Shown here: positions 8,151-17,540 of the stretch, piece by piece
Layout: each line of letters begins with the position of its first letter
Numbering within the stretch: the first letter of the stretch is position 1
Source: Candidatus Paceibacter sp.
GTDB lineage: Bacteria > Patescibacteriota > Patescibacteriia > Magasanikbacterales > UBA922
Direction: 5' to 3'
Length of the DNA stretch: 39,325 nt
Assembly: GCA_020725175.1 (NCBI GenBank)
Contig: DYFM01000012.1
Location: forward strand, 1 to 39,325
Notes under the pieces: generated by a model
Seen by the model: only the letters and a program-made list of their open reading frames with translations
The model's database searches: none
What the model was told of the DNA's origin: nothing
Translations under genes and position numbers: made by a program

Positions 8151-9590
8151 ATGAAAAAAAGAACGAAAATTGTGTGCACCATCGGCCCGGCGTGTGAGAC
8201 CGAAGACACCATAGCAGCAATGGTGAAAGCAGGTATGAACGTTGCTCGATTGAATTTTTCTCATGGAAGTTATGAAAATCACCAGATGTTAATAGACACC
8301 ATTCGAACAGTAGAAGAAAAAACCGGACATCCTATTGCAATAATACAAGACTTACAAGGACCGAAAATCCGGATTGGAGCACTGCCTCCAAAAGGGATCG
8401 AGCTCAAGAAGGGCGAGACGGTTGTATTTGATACGGCGATTGACCAGTATGACGATGAAGTTATTCCGGTAGATTATAAAGACTTACACACATATATTGA
8501 GCCAAAACAACGCCTTCTTCTCGCGGATGGTAAGATCGAAACAAGTGTAGTAGATGTTGTGGGAACTCGTATTACTGCCCTGGTGGTTGTGCCGGGAACA
8601 ATTACTTCTCACAAAGGAATAAATCTACCGGATTCCAATCTTACAATTAGTGCGATGACCGATAAGGACCGGCGAGATGTTCGATTTGGAATTGAACATG
8701 ATGTTGATATGATTGCGTTGTCGTTTGTGACATCGGCTAAAGATATTCTGGATTTAAAATTTTTGATTCAGGAATATCAAAAAGAACTTGGAAAAGAAGA
8801 TAGAGAGGGGATTCGGATTATTGCGAAAATAGAACGTCAAGAAGCGGTAAAACGGATTGACGAAATTTTGGATGTTGCCGATGGAATTATGATCGCCCGA
8901 GGAGATCTTGGGGTGGAGGTACGGGCTGAAGAAGTTCCACTTCTCCAAAAACGGTTTATTGATCTTGCGCTGGAAAAAGCAAAACCGGCTATTGTAGCTA
9001 CCCAAATGTTGGATTCTATGCAAGTAAACCCTCGCCCTACCCGGGCAGAGGTTTCAGATGTCGCCAATGCCGTGATTGATCATGCGGATGCGGTTATGTT
9101 GTCCAATGAAACCGCGACTGGAGCCTATCCGGTAGAAACTGTTGAAATGATGGCGAAGATTATACATGAAACCGAACTTTCGGAGTACGACACCTTACCA
9201 CTTCGTCGCTATTCTCGCCATGATAAGCAGGCGGATATTGTAATGAGTGAAATGTCACGTGTTTTAGCTGAAGATATTGGTGCCAAAGCGATATTGGCGG
9301 CTTCAATTTCCGGAGATACCGGACGACTTATCAGCCGCTACCGTCCGGAACTTCCTATAGCTGTAGCAACAGAAGATCGACGGGTGCAGCGTCAACTCAA
9401 TTTATCGTGGGGAGTGATACCGTTTTTGCTTGATACGTGTCATACGATTGAAGAACTCATTGAACGCTCGATGGTGGAACTGAAAACCATGCGCTTGGTA
9501 AAAGACGGAGATCATATGGTGGTGGTGGCAGGGGAGCCGGTTGGACAGGCTGGCCATATCAATTTGTTAGTGGTGCGGGAGGTGAAGTGA
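8151..9590 (+). CDS. pyk: pyruvate kinase
   Basis: The 479-residue product begins KRTKIVCTIGPAC, the family N-terminus. It has NFSHG, the DLQGPKIRIG substrate loop, and the signature KIERQEAV...DGIMIARGDLGVE. It makes ATP and pyruvate from PEP and ADP, the last step of glycolysis. The C-terminal regulatory domain (residues about 350-479) is present. The stop is TGA, which shows that TGA is not reassigned. A PEP synthase for the reverse direction lies 1.5 kb downstream. Confidence 0.96.
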   Translation: MKKRTKIVCTIGPACETEDTIAAMVKAGMNVARLNFSHGSYENHQMLIDTIRTVEEKTGHPIAIIQDLQGPKIRIGALPPKGIELKKGETVVFDTAIDQYDDEVIPVDYKDLHTYIEPKQRLLLADGKIETSVVDVVGTRITALVVVPGTITSHKGINLPDSNLTISAMTDKDRRDVRFGIEHDVDMIALSFVTSAKDILDLKFLIQEYQKELGKEDREGIRIIAKIERQEAVKRIDEILDVADGIMIARGDLGVEVRAEEVPLLQKRFIDLALEKAKPAIVATQMLDSMQVNPRPTRAEVSDVANAVIDHADAVMLSNETATGAYPVETVEMMAKIIHETELSEYDTLPLRRYSRHDKQADIVMSEMSRVLAEDIGAKAILAASISGDTGRLISRYRPELPIAVATEDRRVQRQLNLSWGVIPFLLDTCHTIEELIERSMVELKTMRLVKDGDHMVVVAGEPVGQAGHINLLVVREVK

Positions 9591-9672
9591 TAGGTTTGTG
9601 TAAATATTGGTTTTTTGATATACTTCTTATACTATTTGTAATTACTTCTTTAATTAATAGTTCCAACTTTAT

Positions 9673-11052
9673 ATGCGTTTTTCTTTCATGGTACTAAGTG
9701 TTGTTATTATTTTTACGTTCTTCTCACCATCTTCAACTCAAGCTACAGATTGCCCGGTTGAGACAGAAAAAGCGTATAAAGCACCGAAAGAAACATCTGT
9801 TTACTACGTTACTTCCGCATGTACCAAACGAGCTTTTGATAAGTCAAACGTTTTTTTTACCTATTTTGATTCTTGGAATGATGTGTTACAGGTAGAAACA
9901 AAAGTTCTTTCTTCTATTCCAAATGATCAGCTTGGTTTTATGCCGTGGGGGCCAAAATACGATCCGAAATACGGTGCTCTGGTAAAAACAGTAAATGATC
10001 CAAAAGTATATTTTTTACTCGGGAATGAAAAACGATGGGTGGATAGCGAAGAATCATTTCTTTATCTTGGGTACAAATGGAACTGGATTGAGGATGTAGA
10101 TTCTCGATTGCTAGATAAATATACCCCAGGGAAAGAAATTACTTACTTGCCGGATGTTTCTACAATGATCCAATTCTTTGTATTTCACCCGAATTATACG
10201 CTTATTAAAAGAAATGATGATCCAAAAGTATATCGACTTGAACCGCATCCGTTAGATCCAAAACGAACTGTGGCTCGTCATATTGCCAATGAAGAGGTGT
10301 TTTCTTCATTAAACTACCGAATGGACAGAATTATTGAAGTACCTAATACGAAAAAAAATGGTACAAAGGTTTTGTTTAGTGATAACTTTGTAAGAGACTT
10401 TTCAGAGGAAAATGTTGTTGACTCCTTGGCTACTGCCCTCTTAGGAGATCCTATTTTATCAGGTAAAGATGTTTTTACTATAAATGTTGATGAAGAGCTT
10501 TTAAAGATAAAGAAAAGTTCTGTTTCAAAAAATAATTATTTGCATAGTGAACCCTTGTATGGGCTGTCTTTTGAGTATCCAAAAAAGTGGCATGTGGAGC
10601 ATGTGCCTTCATTTTTATCTTTAATGGGGTACTACCAGTTGGGAATTTTACCAGAAGGAGTTAGTCCTCCGGAAACCGCTGACCAAACAGTAGATATGGT
10701 TGTTGTATCTATGTATCCGGGAGAACTTATTAAAGATCAAGTGTCAAGAGGGAGTAATATCTTTGATACAGAAAGTTTGTCTGATGATATGACCGTATCC
10801 GAACTAGCGGTACAATATGGTGCAATGATAGGATATAAGGCTGATGATATAAAATCGGAATACCATCCAGTTTTGGGTGAGACATTACGTATTAATGGTA
10901 AGGGTGTTGGTAAGAATGAAGATTTACTGTTTGCAAAAAATGGAAAAAATCTGTACGTAGTTTCAGTAACTTATACTTCTGAAACTGAAGCGGAGTACAA
11001 GGAGGTGTATTCAAAAATAATAGATTCCATAAAGTACATTTCGTTACAGTAA
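9673..11052 (+). CDS. secreted protein of unknown function
   Basis: A 459-residue protein with a signal peptide (MRFSFMVLSVVIIFTFF...STQA). Two similar segments follow, PKVYFLLGNEKRWVDSEE and PKVYRLEPHPLDPKRTV, of a 'DPKVYxL' type that could be a small repeated beta module. The C-terminal third, from YGLSFEYPKKWHVE, resembles the PsbP/MOG1-like domain of two neighbours. It ends one base before the PEP synthase start, so the two genes are probably translated from one message. I recognise no enzyme motif. Confidence 0.7.
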   Translation: MRFSFMVLSVVIIFTFFSPSSTQATDCPVETEKAYKAPKETSVYYVTSACTKRAFDKSNVFFTYFDSWNDVLQVETKVLSSIPNDQLGFMPWGPKYDPKYGALVKTVNDPKVYFLLGNEKRWVDSEESFLYLGYKWNWIEDVDSRLLDKYTPGKEITYLPDVSTMIQFFVFHPNYTLIKRNDDPKVYRLEPHPLDPKRTVARHIANEEVFSSLNYRMDRIIEVPNTKKNGTKVLFSDNFVRDFSEENVVDSLATALLGDPILSGKDVFTINVDEELLKIKKSSVSKNNYLHSEPLYGLSFEYPKKWHVEHVPSFLSLMGYYQLGILPEGVSPPETADQTVDMVVVSMYPGELIKDQVSRGSNIFDTESLSDDMTVSELAVQYGAMIGYKADDIKSEYHPVLGETLRINGKGVGKNEDLLFAKNGKNLYVVSVTYTSETEAEYKEVYSKIIDSIKYISLQ

Positions 11053-11053
11053 T

Positions 11054-14000
11054 ATGAGTTTTGTGTCGAATAAACAAAATAACAAAACAGAAGCCAATAT
11101 CCTTTGGTTTTCCGATATCTCCATTCATGATGTACCGCTGGTGGGTGGAAAAAACGCTTCGCTCGGAGAAATGTATCAACATCTGACAAAAGATGGGATT
11201 TTAGTTCCAAATGGTTTTGCGATTACGGCACATGCGTACCGGGAGTTTTTTGTAGCCAATAATTTAGAAAAGCAAATAAAACCATTGTTAAGACATCTTG
11301 ATGTAAAAAATATTCCGGATTTGAAAAAAGCGGGAAAAAAGGTTCGTTCCCTTCTTCTCAAGGCATCGTTTCCGAAACAGCTCGAAAAAGAAATTGTAGA
11401 GCAGTATAAGACTCTTGGCGGAAAAACAAAAAACCTTTCTGTCGCTGTTCGTTCGAGTGCAACAGCTGAAGATTTACCGGACGCAAGTTTTGCCGGTCAA
11501 CAGGAAACCTTTTTAAATGTTCATGGTGAAAAAGAACTTTTGAAAGCGGTACGACAATGTATGGCCTCTCTCTTTACTGATCGGGCAATTTCTTACCGTG
11601 AGGCCAAAGGATTTGATCACTTATCAGTCTCTCTCTCGGTAACTGTTCAGGAAATGGTTGGATCAGATACCGGTGCCAGTGGAGTTATGTTTACTATGGA
11701 CACCGAATCGGGTTTTCCGGGGGTGGTGTTGGTTACTGCAGCGTACGGTCTTGGAGAGTACGTGGTTCAGGGCCGGGTGGTTCCGGATCAATACTATGTG
11801 TTCAAAGAGGGGGTGCGTCAAGGAAAAGAAGCTATTATTGGTCGACAACTTGGTTCAAAAGAAGCAAAATTGGTATATGGAAAAAGTGGTGGTACCAAAC
11901 ATCAAACGGTACTTAAAAAAGATCGAGACCGTTTTGTTTTGACTGATCAAGAGGTGGCTACCCTCGCACGCTGGGGTATGAAAATTGAAGAGCATTATCA
12001 AAAACCACAAGATATTGAATGGGCCAAAGATGGAAAAACCGGACAGCTTTACATAGTGCAGGCCCGACCGGAAACAGTCAAAGCACACCATGATCGTTCG
12101 GTCATAGAAGAATATAGTCTCAATAAAAAAGGAACGGTACTTCTCAAAGGAACAGCTGTTGGGCAGAAAATTGGAGCCGGTAAAGTACGGATTATTGAAA
12201 CCCGTGAACAAATGAAACAGTTTAAGGCAGGAGAAGTTCTCGTGACCCGCATTACTGATCCGGACTGGGAACCGATTATGCGGGTGGCTAGTGCGATCGT
12301 TACGGAACAAGGCGGTAAAACCAGTCATGCTGCTATTGTGGCGAGAGAACTCGGTATCCCGGCTGTTGTAGGAGCAAAAAATGCTCGCAAAATACTGAAA
12401 AATGGTAAGGCAGTCACGGTAAGTGCAGCCGAAGGGGAAGAGGGGGTGATTTACGCCGGAATTTTACCGTTTGAAGTCAAGCGCACTGAACTGAAACATA
12501 TTCCAAAAACGAAAACTAAGATTATGGTCAATGTTGGTGATCCGGATAATGCGTTTGCGTTATCTTTTTTACCACAAGATGGGGTCGGGTTGGCTCGAGA
12601 AGAGTTTATTTACACCAATTTTATTCGCATTCATCCGCTAGCGCTGTTACACTTTGACACACTCAAAGACAAGAATGCCAAGAAAAAAATTACCGAGATG
12701 ACGCGAGGGTACAAGAAAAAAAGTGATTATTGTGTTGATCGTTTGGCGGAAGGATTTGGGCGAATTGCGGCAGCATTTTACCCGAAAAAAGTCATTATTC
12801 GGTTTAGTGACTTTAAGACCAATGAATACAGTTCACTCATTGGAGGCAAAGAATTTGAGCCAAAAGAAGAAAACCCAATGTTGGGTTGGCGTGGAGCTAG
12901 CCGATATGTTTCAAAAGAATATCGAGAAGCCTTTCAGCTTGAGTGTCAAGCGATCAAAAAAGCGCGAAATGATTGGGGGCTTACCAATATTGTTCCAATG
13001 GTACCGTTTTGTCGGACCCCGGAAGAAGGAGAGCTTGTTATAAAAACCATGGAAGAGTTCGGTTTGAAGCGTGGAGAACATGGTCTAGCCGTGTACGTGA
13101 TGTGTGAAATTCCATCAAACGTTGTTTTAGCCGAAGAATTTGCGCGATTGTTTGACGGGTTTAGTATTGGATCAAATGATTTGACACAGCTGACGCTCGG
13201 GGTGGATCGAGACTCTTCCACGCTCAGTGACGCGTATGATGAAAAAAATGAAGCAGTCAAAACACTGATTCGTCAAGTAATTCGAGTTGCAAAAAAACAT
13301 AAAAAACCAATTGGAATTTGTGGGCAAGCACCGAGTGATTATCCGGAATTTGCGGAGTTTTTAGTGCGAGAAGGAATTGACAGTATTTCTTTAAATCCTG
13401 ATACGGTGGTACCGATACGAGAGCGAGTGGCTATTGTGGAAAAAACAGTTGGTAAGACTGGAAATCGCACCAATGGAAAACTACTGAGTTTAGTAGCGGC
13501 GGTTGGAATGCTTGCGGCTGGATTTATTGGACTTGGGGCAGGGTGTATGGATACACAGCAAGCGGTGGATATGTCAAATCAATCGTGGGCGGATGTTTCC
13601 CCAGCGACCATTCGAGAGCGATCCGAGCAAAAAATGGCTGAACAAAAACAACAAGAGTTTGCCGGACAACTGTCTACTCTTAATGTATCAGAGTTTGCAA
13701 CGTTTTCTTTGCAACATCCGGCTACCTGGTCGGTCTCTCATTGGAAAGGCGGGGTAACACTGACTGGTGAAGAAGGAGTGTATGTCAGTGTGTTTCGACA
13801 ACTGTTACCGCACCCAAAGCAAGGTGTTGTAATGGACCCAGTTACCGTAGCCGGGAAGACCGGTGTGCGGTATGTGACTACGTTACCAAATGGAAAAACA
13901 GTGACAGTTCTTGAAGTACCACTAGAAAATGGCGATGTAATGGAAATCAATAGTACTGCAGAAAATCTTGATGCACTACTTCAAACCTGGCAGTTTACCA

Positions 14001-14164
14001 CCAGTACCGATCCAGAAGCGGACGGATTTATCAATGCTTGGGATGTAAAAGAAAAACGATTTTGTGCAGCCATGGTGACGTACGCTCGTCAGGGTGAGGG
14101 GCAATGTATCGCTTACCCAACTCCTTGTGATGTTCCGGAAGGATGGCAGGTGTGTGAGCCATAA
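11054..14164 (+). CDS. ppsA: phosphoenolpyruvate synthase with C-terminal membrane/exported extension
   Basis: Residues 1 to about 795 form a complete PEP synthase: an ATP-grasp domain (LVGGKNASLGEM; AVRSSATAEDLPDASFAGQQ), a phosphohistidine domain with His425 in GGKTSHAAIVAREL, and a PEP/pyruvate barrel ending with catalytic Cys756 in IGICGQAPSDYPE. The family makes PEP, AMP and phosphate from pyruvate and ATP. The frame then continues through a hydrophobic segment (LLSLVAAVGMLAAGFIGLGAGC; Cys831 in a lipobox-like GAGC) into about 200 residues. These include a PsbP-like domain (FATFSLQHPATWSV) and a four-Cys tail. An in-frame ATG at 13508 could instead start a separate lipoprotein, so fusion versus internal start or lost stop is unresolved. 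Confidence 0.88.
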   Translation: MSFVSNKQNNKTEANILWFSDISIHDVPLVGGKNASLGEMYQHLTKDGILVPNGFAITAHAYREFFVANNLEKQIKPLLRHLDVKNIPDLKKAGKKVRSLLLKASFPKQLEKEIVEQYKTLGGKTKNLSVAVRSSATAEDLPDASFAGQQETFLNVHGEKELLKAVRQCMASLFTDRAISYREAKGFDHLSVSLSVTVQEMVGSDTGASGVMFTMDTESGFPGVVLVTAAYGLGEYVVQGRVVPDQYYVFKEGVRQGKEAIIGRQLGSKEAKLVYGKSGGTKHQTVLKKDRDRFVLTDQEVATLARWGMKIEEHYQKPQDIEWAKDGKTGQLYIVQARPETVKAHHDRSVIEEYSLNKKGTVLLKGTAVGQKIGAGKVRIIETREQMKQFKAGEVLVTRITDPDWEPIMRVASAIVTEQGGKTSHAAIVARELGIPAVVGAKNARKILKNGKAVTVSAAEGEEGVIYAGILPFEVKRTELKHIPKTKTKIMVNVGDPDNAFALSFLPQDGVGLAREEFIYTNFIRIHPLALLHFDTLKDKNAKKKITEMTRGYKKKSDYCVDRLAEGFGRIAAAFYPKKVIIRFSDFKTNEYSSLIGGKEFEPKEENPMLGWRGASRYVSKEYREAFQLECQAIKKARNDWGLTNIVPMVPFCRTPEEGELVIKTMEEFGLKRGEHGLAVYVMCEIPSNVVLAEEFARLFDGFSIGSNDLTQLTLGVDRDSSTLSDAYDEKNEAVKTLIRQVIRVAKKHKKPIGICGQAPSDYPEFAEFLVREGIDSISLNPDTVVPIRERVAIVEKTVGKTGNRTNGKLLSLVAAVGMLAAGFIGLGAGCMDTQQAVDMSNQSWADVSPATIRERSEQKMAEQKQQEFAGQLSTLNVSEFATFSLQHPATWSVSHWKGGVTLTGEEGVYVSVFRQLLPHPKQGVVMDPVTVAGKTGVRYVTTLPNGKTVTVLEVPLENGDVMEINSTAENLDALLQTWQFTTSTDPEADGFINAWDVKEKRFCAAMVTYARQGEGQCIAYPTPCDVPEGWQVCEP

Positions 14165-14266
14165 GTGATTTTTCGTTGTCAATTATCAATGTCTAGTACA
14201 AGGGTAGGTAATAGTGAGTAAGGAAAGAGGTAGAAATTAGGAATTAGATACTCAGAAATTCTCAAT

Positions 14267-15457
14267 ATGCATTCTCATTCCGATCATTCATCAGAAAGAA
14301 CTACTGGTTCTTTTTTTCGACTTGGGGCGTTTTTTATTTTTCTACTATTGACACTTTCTGGTATAGTCCTCTCGCTTCAAATAGAAAAAACAGCCAAACA
14401 AGATGTGGTTCCACCTGAATCACAGGCTGAAGAAACATATTTGAAAGGGACGATTACTCGTGTGGTTTCTGAAGAAGAAGTGGAAGGATTTGGAGAAACA
14501 CTGTTCCGGCAAACAATGGAAGTTCGCGTCAGTGAAGATGGTATCAAAACACCTCGAGTGCTGGATTATGAGATAGCGTACGGACAAAAAGATATCCGTT
14601 CACTTTCAGAAGGTGATCGAGTGGTGATAGCGAAAGTAGTATATCCAGATCAAGAAGAACCGGAATATTATATTTCCGATACCTATCGACTGAACACGTT
14701 GTGGCTAATTGTTGGGATACTTTTTGTGCTTGTCATTGCTTTTGCGCGTCAATACGGTGTCCGAGCGTTTGTTGGGTTGGCTTTAAGTTTCGCGGTCATT
14801 ATGGGGATCGTCGTGCCGCTTATTTTGGCTGGAAAAAATCCGCTACTGGTAAGTTTTGTCGGTACAATCCTCATTGCCTCTGCCGGGCTCTACATTGCGC
14901 ATGGGGTTAAAGCTCGAACCACTATCGCCTTTACCAGTACCTTGATTACCATTGCGATTGCCCTTTTGCTGTCTTGGGTATTTGTGAAAATGGCACACTT
15001 GTTTGGAATGGGAAGTGAAGAAGCATTTTACTTACAGTTTATTCCCGGTGGTGGAATCAATATCCAAGGACTCTTGCTTGGCGGAATTGTCATAGGTACA
15101 CTCGGGGTCTTGGATGATATTACGACTGCACAGGCTGCGGCAGTTGAGGAAATATATAATGCCAACCCTACATTTGGGTATGCTGAACTCTATCGTCGCG
15201 GTTCTTCAGTAGGTCGCGAACATATCGTTTCTTTGGTCAATACCTTGGTGCTCGCATATACCGGCGCTGCATTACCTCTTTTACTGTTGTTTCGAGTCTA
15301 TGAGCGTCCATGGTGGGTAACGCTCAATGGTGAAATCATTATGGAAGAAGTGATTCGGATGTTGGTTGGAAGTATCGCTCTGGTTTTGGCGGTGCCAATT
15401 ACCACATTTTTGGCTGCTCGATATTTCAGCCAGAGAGAAAAAGAGACTGAAAGATAA
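14267..15457 (+). CDS. YibE/F-like multi-pass membrane protein
   Basis: The 396-residue protein has an N-terminal helix, an extracytoplasmic domain of about 100 residues, then about seven transmembrane helices. FIPGGGINIQGLLLGGIVIGTLGVLDDITTAQ and GREHIVSLVNTLVLAYTGAALPLLL are characteristic of the YibE/F family. The family's biochemical function is not established. It is separated from the PEP synthase gene by about 100 bp and followed by a terminator. Confidence 0.85.
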   Translation: MHSHSDHSSERTTGSFFRLGAFFIFLLLTLSGIVLSLQIEKTAKQDVVPPESQAEETYLKGTITRVVSEEEVEGFGETLFRQTMEVRVSEDGIKTPRVLDYEIAYGQKDIRSLSEGDRVVIAKVVYPDQEEPEYYISDTYRLNTLWLIVGILFVLVIAFARQYGVRAFVGLALSFAVIMGIVVPLILAGKNPLLVSFVGTILIASAGLYIAHGVKARTTIAFTSTLITIAIALLLSWVFVKMAHLFGMGSEEAFYLQFIPGGGINIQGLLLGGIVIGTLGVLDDITTAQAAAVEEIYNANPTFGYAELYRRGSSVGREHIVSLVNTLVLAYTGAALPLLLLFRVYERPWWVTLNGEIIMEEVIRMLVGSIALVLAVPITTFLAARYFSQREKETER

Positions 15458-15478
15458 CAAGAAATACAAAAAAAAGAT

Positions 15479-15505
15479 ACACATCACGACCAAGTGATGT
15501 GTTTT
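15479..15505. terminator. terminator after the YibE/F gene
   Basis: ACACATCAC, 6-nt loop, GTGATGTGT, then TTT; an A run precedes it, so it could work in both directions. Confidence 0.75.
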
Positions 15506-15592
15506 GGTATTTGCCAAAGAGAATCGGTTTGCGTATGCTATCAAGAGTAGGACGTAGATAGTGATAATCAGGTGGTGTATAAAGGAACTGTT

Positions 15593-16138
15593 ATGGCCAA
15601 AAAAATTCACATTGAACCAGAAATTATTGAAGCAGCACAATATGGTGATGTGCGCAGTTTTGAACTTATTTTATTTGAGTGTGAACGGTCTGTATACAGT
15701 TTTATTTTTCGTATGGTGCAAAATACGGCCGATGCGGCTGACCTGACTCAAGAAACATTTCTGAAGGCCTATCAGTACTTATCATCGTATGATACACAAA
15801 AAACGTTTTCTACGTGGTTATTTGCAATCGGTCATCATGTGGTGGTAGATTGGCTTCGAAAAGAGAAGAGGCAAAAGACAGAACCGCTTATTTTTCAAGG
15901 AAATGAAGAGCACTTGTCGGGAGATCCTCATCCGTTACTCACATCCGCTCATGTAGAGCGACAACTCGATCTTGAGCAGGCGATCACTCGAATAAAGCCA
16001 GTCTATCGTGAAGTGGTGTTGCTCTACTATTGGGAAGGGTACACGTATCAAGAAATCTCTGAAACGCTCGAAATTCCGTTGAATACAGTCCGCACGTATC
16101 TTCGGCGGGGCAGAAAACAAATCAAATCATTTCTATAA
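15593..16138 (+). CDS. ECF-type RNA polymerase sigma factor
   Basis: I chose ATG 15593 because AAAGGA lies 6 nt upstream, one of few clear ribosome sites here. The 181-residue product has sigma region 2 (MVQNTADAADLTQETFLKAYQ ... FSTWLFAIGHHVVVDWLRKE) and region 4 with its helix-turn-helix (YREVVLLYYWEGYTYQEISETLEIPLNTVRTYLRRG), but no regions 1 or 3. This is the ECF layout. The next gene, a small two-helix membrane protein, is a candidate anti-sigma factor. Confidence 0.93.
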   Translation: MAKKIHIEPEIIEAAQYGDVRSFELILFECERSVYSFIFRMVQNTADAADLTQETFLKAYQYLSSYDTQKTFSTWLFAIGHHVVVDWLRKEKRQKTEPLIFQGNEEHLSGDPHPLLTSAHVERQLDLEQAITRIKPVYREVVLLYYWEGYTYQEISETLEIPLNTVRTYLRRGRKQIKSFL

Positions 16139-16149
16139 CACATATCCAT

Positions 16150-16536
16150 ATGACTCACGCATCTCCTCGTTTTTCATCTCAGCACGCACTTCCGGAAACG
16201 CTTCATGGACGCATTATGTCCAAGGTCAATAAAATTGAACAGCAACAACGGCAAGCTCGGCAGCGACTGGTTTGGTGGTATGGTAGTGTATTTTTGATTG
16301 GTATGGTGTTGATTTTTGTGGGTGTTATGGCTCGTTTTACACCTTCCTATGTTTCTCGTGTATTTGTATTGTTCGGGTGTATTATCGTATCTATTTCTTT
16401 ATCCAACATGATGAGGATGTATATGTTTTATTCCAAAAGAAAACGAGCTGTCTCCACCCCTATTACCCTCACAGTAGCGACCAAGTATCAAAAATCATTG
16501 AAACCAAAAAAAACGGATGAAACTTTTTCCGACTAA
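16150..16536 (+). CDS. small membrane protein, candidate anti-sigma factor
   Basis: A 128-residue protein with a soluble N-terminal part (about 45 residues), two transmembrane helices (WWYGSVFLIGMVLIFVGVMA; VFVLFGCIIVSISLSNMM) and a basic tail. Starting 11 bp after the ECF sigma gene and having a cytoplasmic N-terminus before the helices fit an anti-sigma factor, but no zinc anti-sigma motif (HxxxCxxC) is present. The role is inferred from position only. Confidence 0.6.
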   Translation: MTHASPRFSSQHALPETLHGRIMSKVNKIEQQQRQARQRLVWWYGSVFLIGMVLIFVGVMARFTPSYVSRVFVLFGCIIVSISLSNMMRMYMFYSKRKRAVSTPITLTVATKYQKSLKPKKTDETFSD

Positions 16537-16633
16537 AAACGTAGTACTGTATGTACAACATTGTGCCCATCTTCGTTGTAGCGATCACAAACGGCTTATT
16601 TTTAATGTATATGCTATGCAAAATCTACAACAT

Positions 16634-17470
16634 ATGAATACTCTCAAAAAGATGATTGCCGGTGTGACAATCGTGGCAGTGGCTATCTCAATGACGCTCG
16701 TACTTGGTATGCAACAAGCGTCTGCCGCGACTCTACAAAACAATACGTCCGGATCCGTTTCCGGAACACAAGGCGGCACTTCGCTCGGTGAGTTAATCGT
16801 TCTCCAAGAAATTTTTCAGGATGGACAGGGTACTGATCAAAACACTTCTTTTTCTGATCTGGGAGAATTGATTGTGCTCAACAATTTGTTTAGTGGACAG
16901 AATGGACTATTTAGTTCTGGTGGTCAGTCTGGTTCATCTACGAGCGGACAAACTTCTCTTGGCGAACTCATCGTATTACAGAGTATTTTTGGAGACGGTG
17001 AACAACAAGCGATGAATGGAGCGACCGATGGTACAACGGATACAAATCAAGAAAATCAAGGTACCTTTTCTGATTTAGGAGAATTGATCGTTCTCAACAA
17101 TCTGTTTAGTGGTTCCTCTGTTTTTGGATCCGGCCAACAAACAGTAATAGTAGAACGAGGGGACACACTAGCCGGTATCGCTGAAACGTATCTTGGTGAC
17201 GCAAGTCGTTGGCCAGAAATTGCCGCAATGAATAATATTTCAAACCCGCGCAATCTTCAGATAGGTCAGCGATTGGTATTGCCAAGTAGTCAAACAACCG
17301 GTAGTGGAATGATGAGTGGGCAAACTAATCTTGGAGAATTGATAGTCTTACAGGGAATATTTGATAGTGAAGGACAAAATGGCGGTGGTGGACTAGGTAA
17401 CTTCTCAGAACTCGGAGAACTTATTATTCTAAACAACTTGTTTAGTAATGGACAAGGTGGTCTCTTCTAA
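16634..17470 (+). CDS. secreted LysM protein with six LGELIVL repeats
   Basis: I prefer ATG 16634 (MNTLKKMIAG), which gives a compact signal peptide ending QASA; ATG 16616 is also possible, and the track start at 16517 overlaps the previous gene. The mature protein has six copies of LGELIVL(Q/N)xxF in three pairs. The first of each pair is Q-type (TSLGELIVLQEIF), the second N-type (SDLGELIVLNNLFSG), separated by Gly/Gln/Ser-rich linkers. A LysM domain (VERGDTLAGIAETYLGDASR...) sits between the fourth and fifth copies and probably binds peptidoglycan. The repeats may be amphipathic oligomerisation segments. It may be in the regulon of the adjacent sigma factor. Confidence 0.8.
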   Translation: MNTLKKMIAGVTIVAVAISMTLVLGMQQASAATLQNNTSGSVSGTQGGTSLGELIVLQEIFQDGQGTDQNTSFSDLGELIVLNNLFSGQNGLFSSGGQSGSSTSGQTSLGELIVLQSIFGDGEQQAMNGATDGTTDTNQENQGTFSDLGELIVLNNLFSGSSVFGSGQQTVIVERGDTLAGIAETYLGDASRWPEIAAMNNISNPRNLQIGQRLVLPSSQTTGSGMMSGQTNLGELIVLQGIFDSEGQNGGGGLGNFSELGELIILNNLFSNGQGGLF

Positions 17471-17483
17471 CTCTTTTGAGAGT

Positions 17484-17534
17484 AGATTCCAAAACACCCA
17501 TCAGGAGAGATGGGTGTTTTCTGTATTGGAATCT
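17484..17534. terminator. strong terminator between convergent genes
   Basis: The core AAAACACCCATC, loop AGGAGA, GATGGGTGTTTT (17491-17520) is perfect. An outer AGATTCCAA / TTGGAATCT pair extends it. It can serve both the LysM gene and the minus-strand gene that ends at 17541. Confidence 0.9.
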
Positions 17535-17540
17535 AGCATG

